Assembly (NCBI RefSeq): GCF_020707265.1
Contig: NZ_JAJFEQ010000007.1
Span: forward strand, 1-64,000
DNA: 64,000 nucleotides
Reading direction: 5' to 3'
Origin: Massilia sp. IC2-477
Lineage (GTDB): Bacteria > Pseudomonadota > Gammaproteobacteria > Burkholderiales > Burkholderiaceae_D
In this document: piece after piece, positions 62,979 to 64,000 of the stretch
Numbering within the stretch: position 1 is the stretch's first letter
Layout: every line of letters begins with the position of its first letter
The notes under the pieces: generated by a model
The model's input: only the letters and a program-made list of their open reading frames with translations
Told to the model about the DNA's origin: nothing
Databases searched by the model: none
Translations under genes and position numbers: made by a program

Positions 62979-64000
62979 TTAGATGATCTCGAGTTCGGCG
63001 CGCAGCGAACCGGCGGCCTTGAGCGCCTGCAGGATCGCCAGCAGGTCTTGCGGAGTGGTGCCGATCGCATTCATGGCCTTGACGACTTCGGCCAGCGACG
63101 CGCCGCCCTTGATCATCAGGACGCGGCCCGGGTCTTTCTTGACGTCGACCGAATTGGTCTGGGTCACGGCGGTGACGCCGCGCGAACCGGCCTGCGGCTG
63201 GCTGACGTTGGTCTCGGCGCCCACGGTCACGGTCAGGTTGCCGTGCGAGATCGCGCAGTTGTCCAGCATCACGGCCTGGTTCATCACGACCGAACCGGTG
63301 CGGGCATTCATGATGACCTTGGCCGCATCCTTGGCGCGCGCGACGTCGATGCCTTCCAGCTGGCCGATGAAGGCCACCCGCTGGTCGCTCGAAGACGGGG
63401 TGCGCACCCGGATCACGCGGCCGTCCAGGGCGGTGGCAATGCCGGCGCCAAACTGGTCGTTGATGGCTTCCACCACGCGCGCGGCGGTCGAGAAATCGGT
63501 CTGGTTCAGTTCCAGGCGGATCTGGTTGTCCGCGCCCAGGTTCGAGGCGACGGCGCGCTCGACGGTGGCGCCGCCGGAGATCTTGCCCACCGACAGGTGG
63601 TTGACCTGCACCTGCGCCCCGCCCGCCTGGGCGCCGACGCCGCCCACCAGCACATTGCCCTGGGCCATGGCATACACCTGGCCGTCAGCGCCGTGCAGCG
63701 GGGTCATGAGCAGGGTGCCGCCGCGCAGGCTCTTCGCATTACCGATCGAGGACACGGTGATGTCGATGGCCTGGCCCGGCTGGGCAAAGGCCGGCAGCGA
63801 GGTCGTGACCATCACGGCCGCGACGTTCTTCAGCTGCAGCTGGGTGCCCGGCGGCAGGTTGATGCCCTTCTGCTGCAGCATCGCCTGGATCGACTGCACG
63901 GTGAAGGGCGTCTGGCTGGTCTGGTCGCCGGTGCCGTCCAGGCCGACGACGATGCCGTAGCCCGACAGCTGGTTCTGGCGCACGCCGGCGATGCTGGCGA
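62979..64000 (-). CDS. flgI: Flagellar P-ring protein FlgI, 5' end outside window
   Basis: The visible 340 codons end EIIKAAGSLRAELEII in part (final residues RAELEII). Reading at the window edge, SIAGVRQNQLSGYGIVVGLD is the mature N-terminal block of FlgI, so the start codon and signal peptide are beyond 64000. Other conserved blocks are GTGDQTSQTPFTVQSIQAML, NAKSLRGGTLLMTPLHGADG and VVMNQAVMLDNCAISHGNLT. FlgI forms the peptidoglycan bushing around the rod. Confidence 0.97.
   Translation of the reverse strand, partial: ASIAGVRQNQLSGYGIVVGLDGTGDQTSQTPFTVQSIQAMLQQKGINLPPGTQLQLKNVAAVMVTTSLPAFAQPGQAIDITVSSIGNAKSLRGGTLLMTPLHGADGQVYAMAQGNVLVGGVGAQAGGAQVQVNHLSVGKISGGATVERAVASNLGADNQIRLELNQTDFSTAARVVEAINDQFGAGIATALDGRVIRVRTPSSSDQRVAFIGQLEGIDVARAKDAAKVIMNARTGSVVMNQAVMLDNCAISHGNLTVTVGAETNVSQPQAGSRGVTAVTQTNSVDVKKDPGRVLMIKGGASLAEVVKAMNAIGTTPQDLLAILQALKAAGSLRAELEII

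Overview
The window is high-GC, gene-dense bacterial chromosome. Protein families, gene order and GC-biased codon use suggest a motile betaproteobacterium of the Oxalobacteraceae (Massilia/Telluria/Janthinobacterium-like). This assignment is inferred from gene content; no rRNA or other marker gene is present. I saw no tRNA, rRNA, CRISPR array or prophage.

Layout. 1-127 is the right-hand end of an IS3-family (IS150-type) insertion sequence, followed by a secreted subtilisin-like protease. 1818-3272 holds free methionine-R-sulfoxide reductase and transaldolase. 3429-10106 is a TetR regulator divergent from a complete RND efflux operon (adaptor, pump, outer-membrane channel). 10265-16098 holds a secreted M28 peptidase and a leftward operon: Ser/Thr kinase, PP2C phosphatase, RNase PH, RdgB and HemW. 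16178-20460 is yicC, gmk, rpoZ and spoT. 20484-33826 is a signalling and miscellaneous region: hybrid histidine kinase, chemoreceptor, bacterial O-GlcNAc-transferase-like protein, small VOC and YciI proteins, BphO-type heme oxygenase, greB, a membrane protein/PAS kinase/NarL-type regulator operon, and a diguanylate cyclase.

34489-57306 is a large flagellar cluster: fliC, flaG, fliD, fliS, fliT, a second FliK-like gene, a FlhB C-terminal paralogue, the c-di-GMP brake ycgR, a PAS-GGDEF cyclase, a LuxR-type regulator, an NsrR-like NO sensor, fliE (leftward), then fliFGHIJK and fliLMNOPQR. After three small genes, flgL, flgK, flgJ and flgI run leftward off the window end. Three promoters with sigma-28 spacing (N11) sit before fliC, fliD and flgK, so late filament genes are probably FliA-controlled, with c-di-GMP and NO inputs encoded inside the cluster.

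The most unusual signal is a family of about 30-nt hairpin repeats (GTAGGGTGGGC-variable tip-GCCCACGCG) in inverted pairs at five loci. Stem tips and loops vary between copies while base pairing is kept. The outer TAG of the repeat serves as the stop codon of several neighbouring genes. One pair lies between fliH and fliI, directly before the fliI start codon; another lies inside the fliO reading frame.
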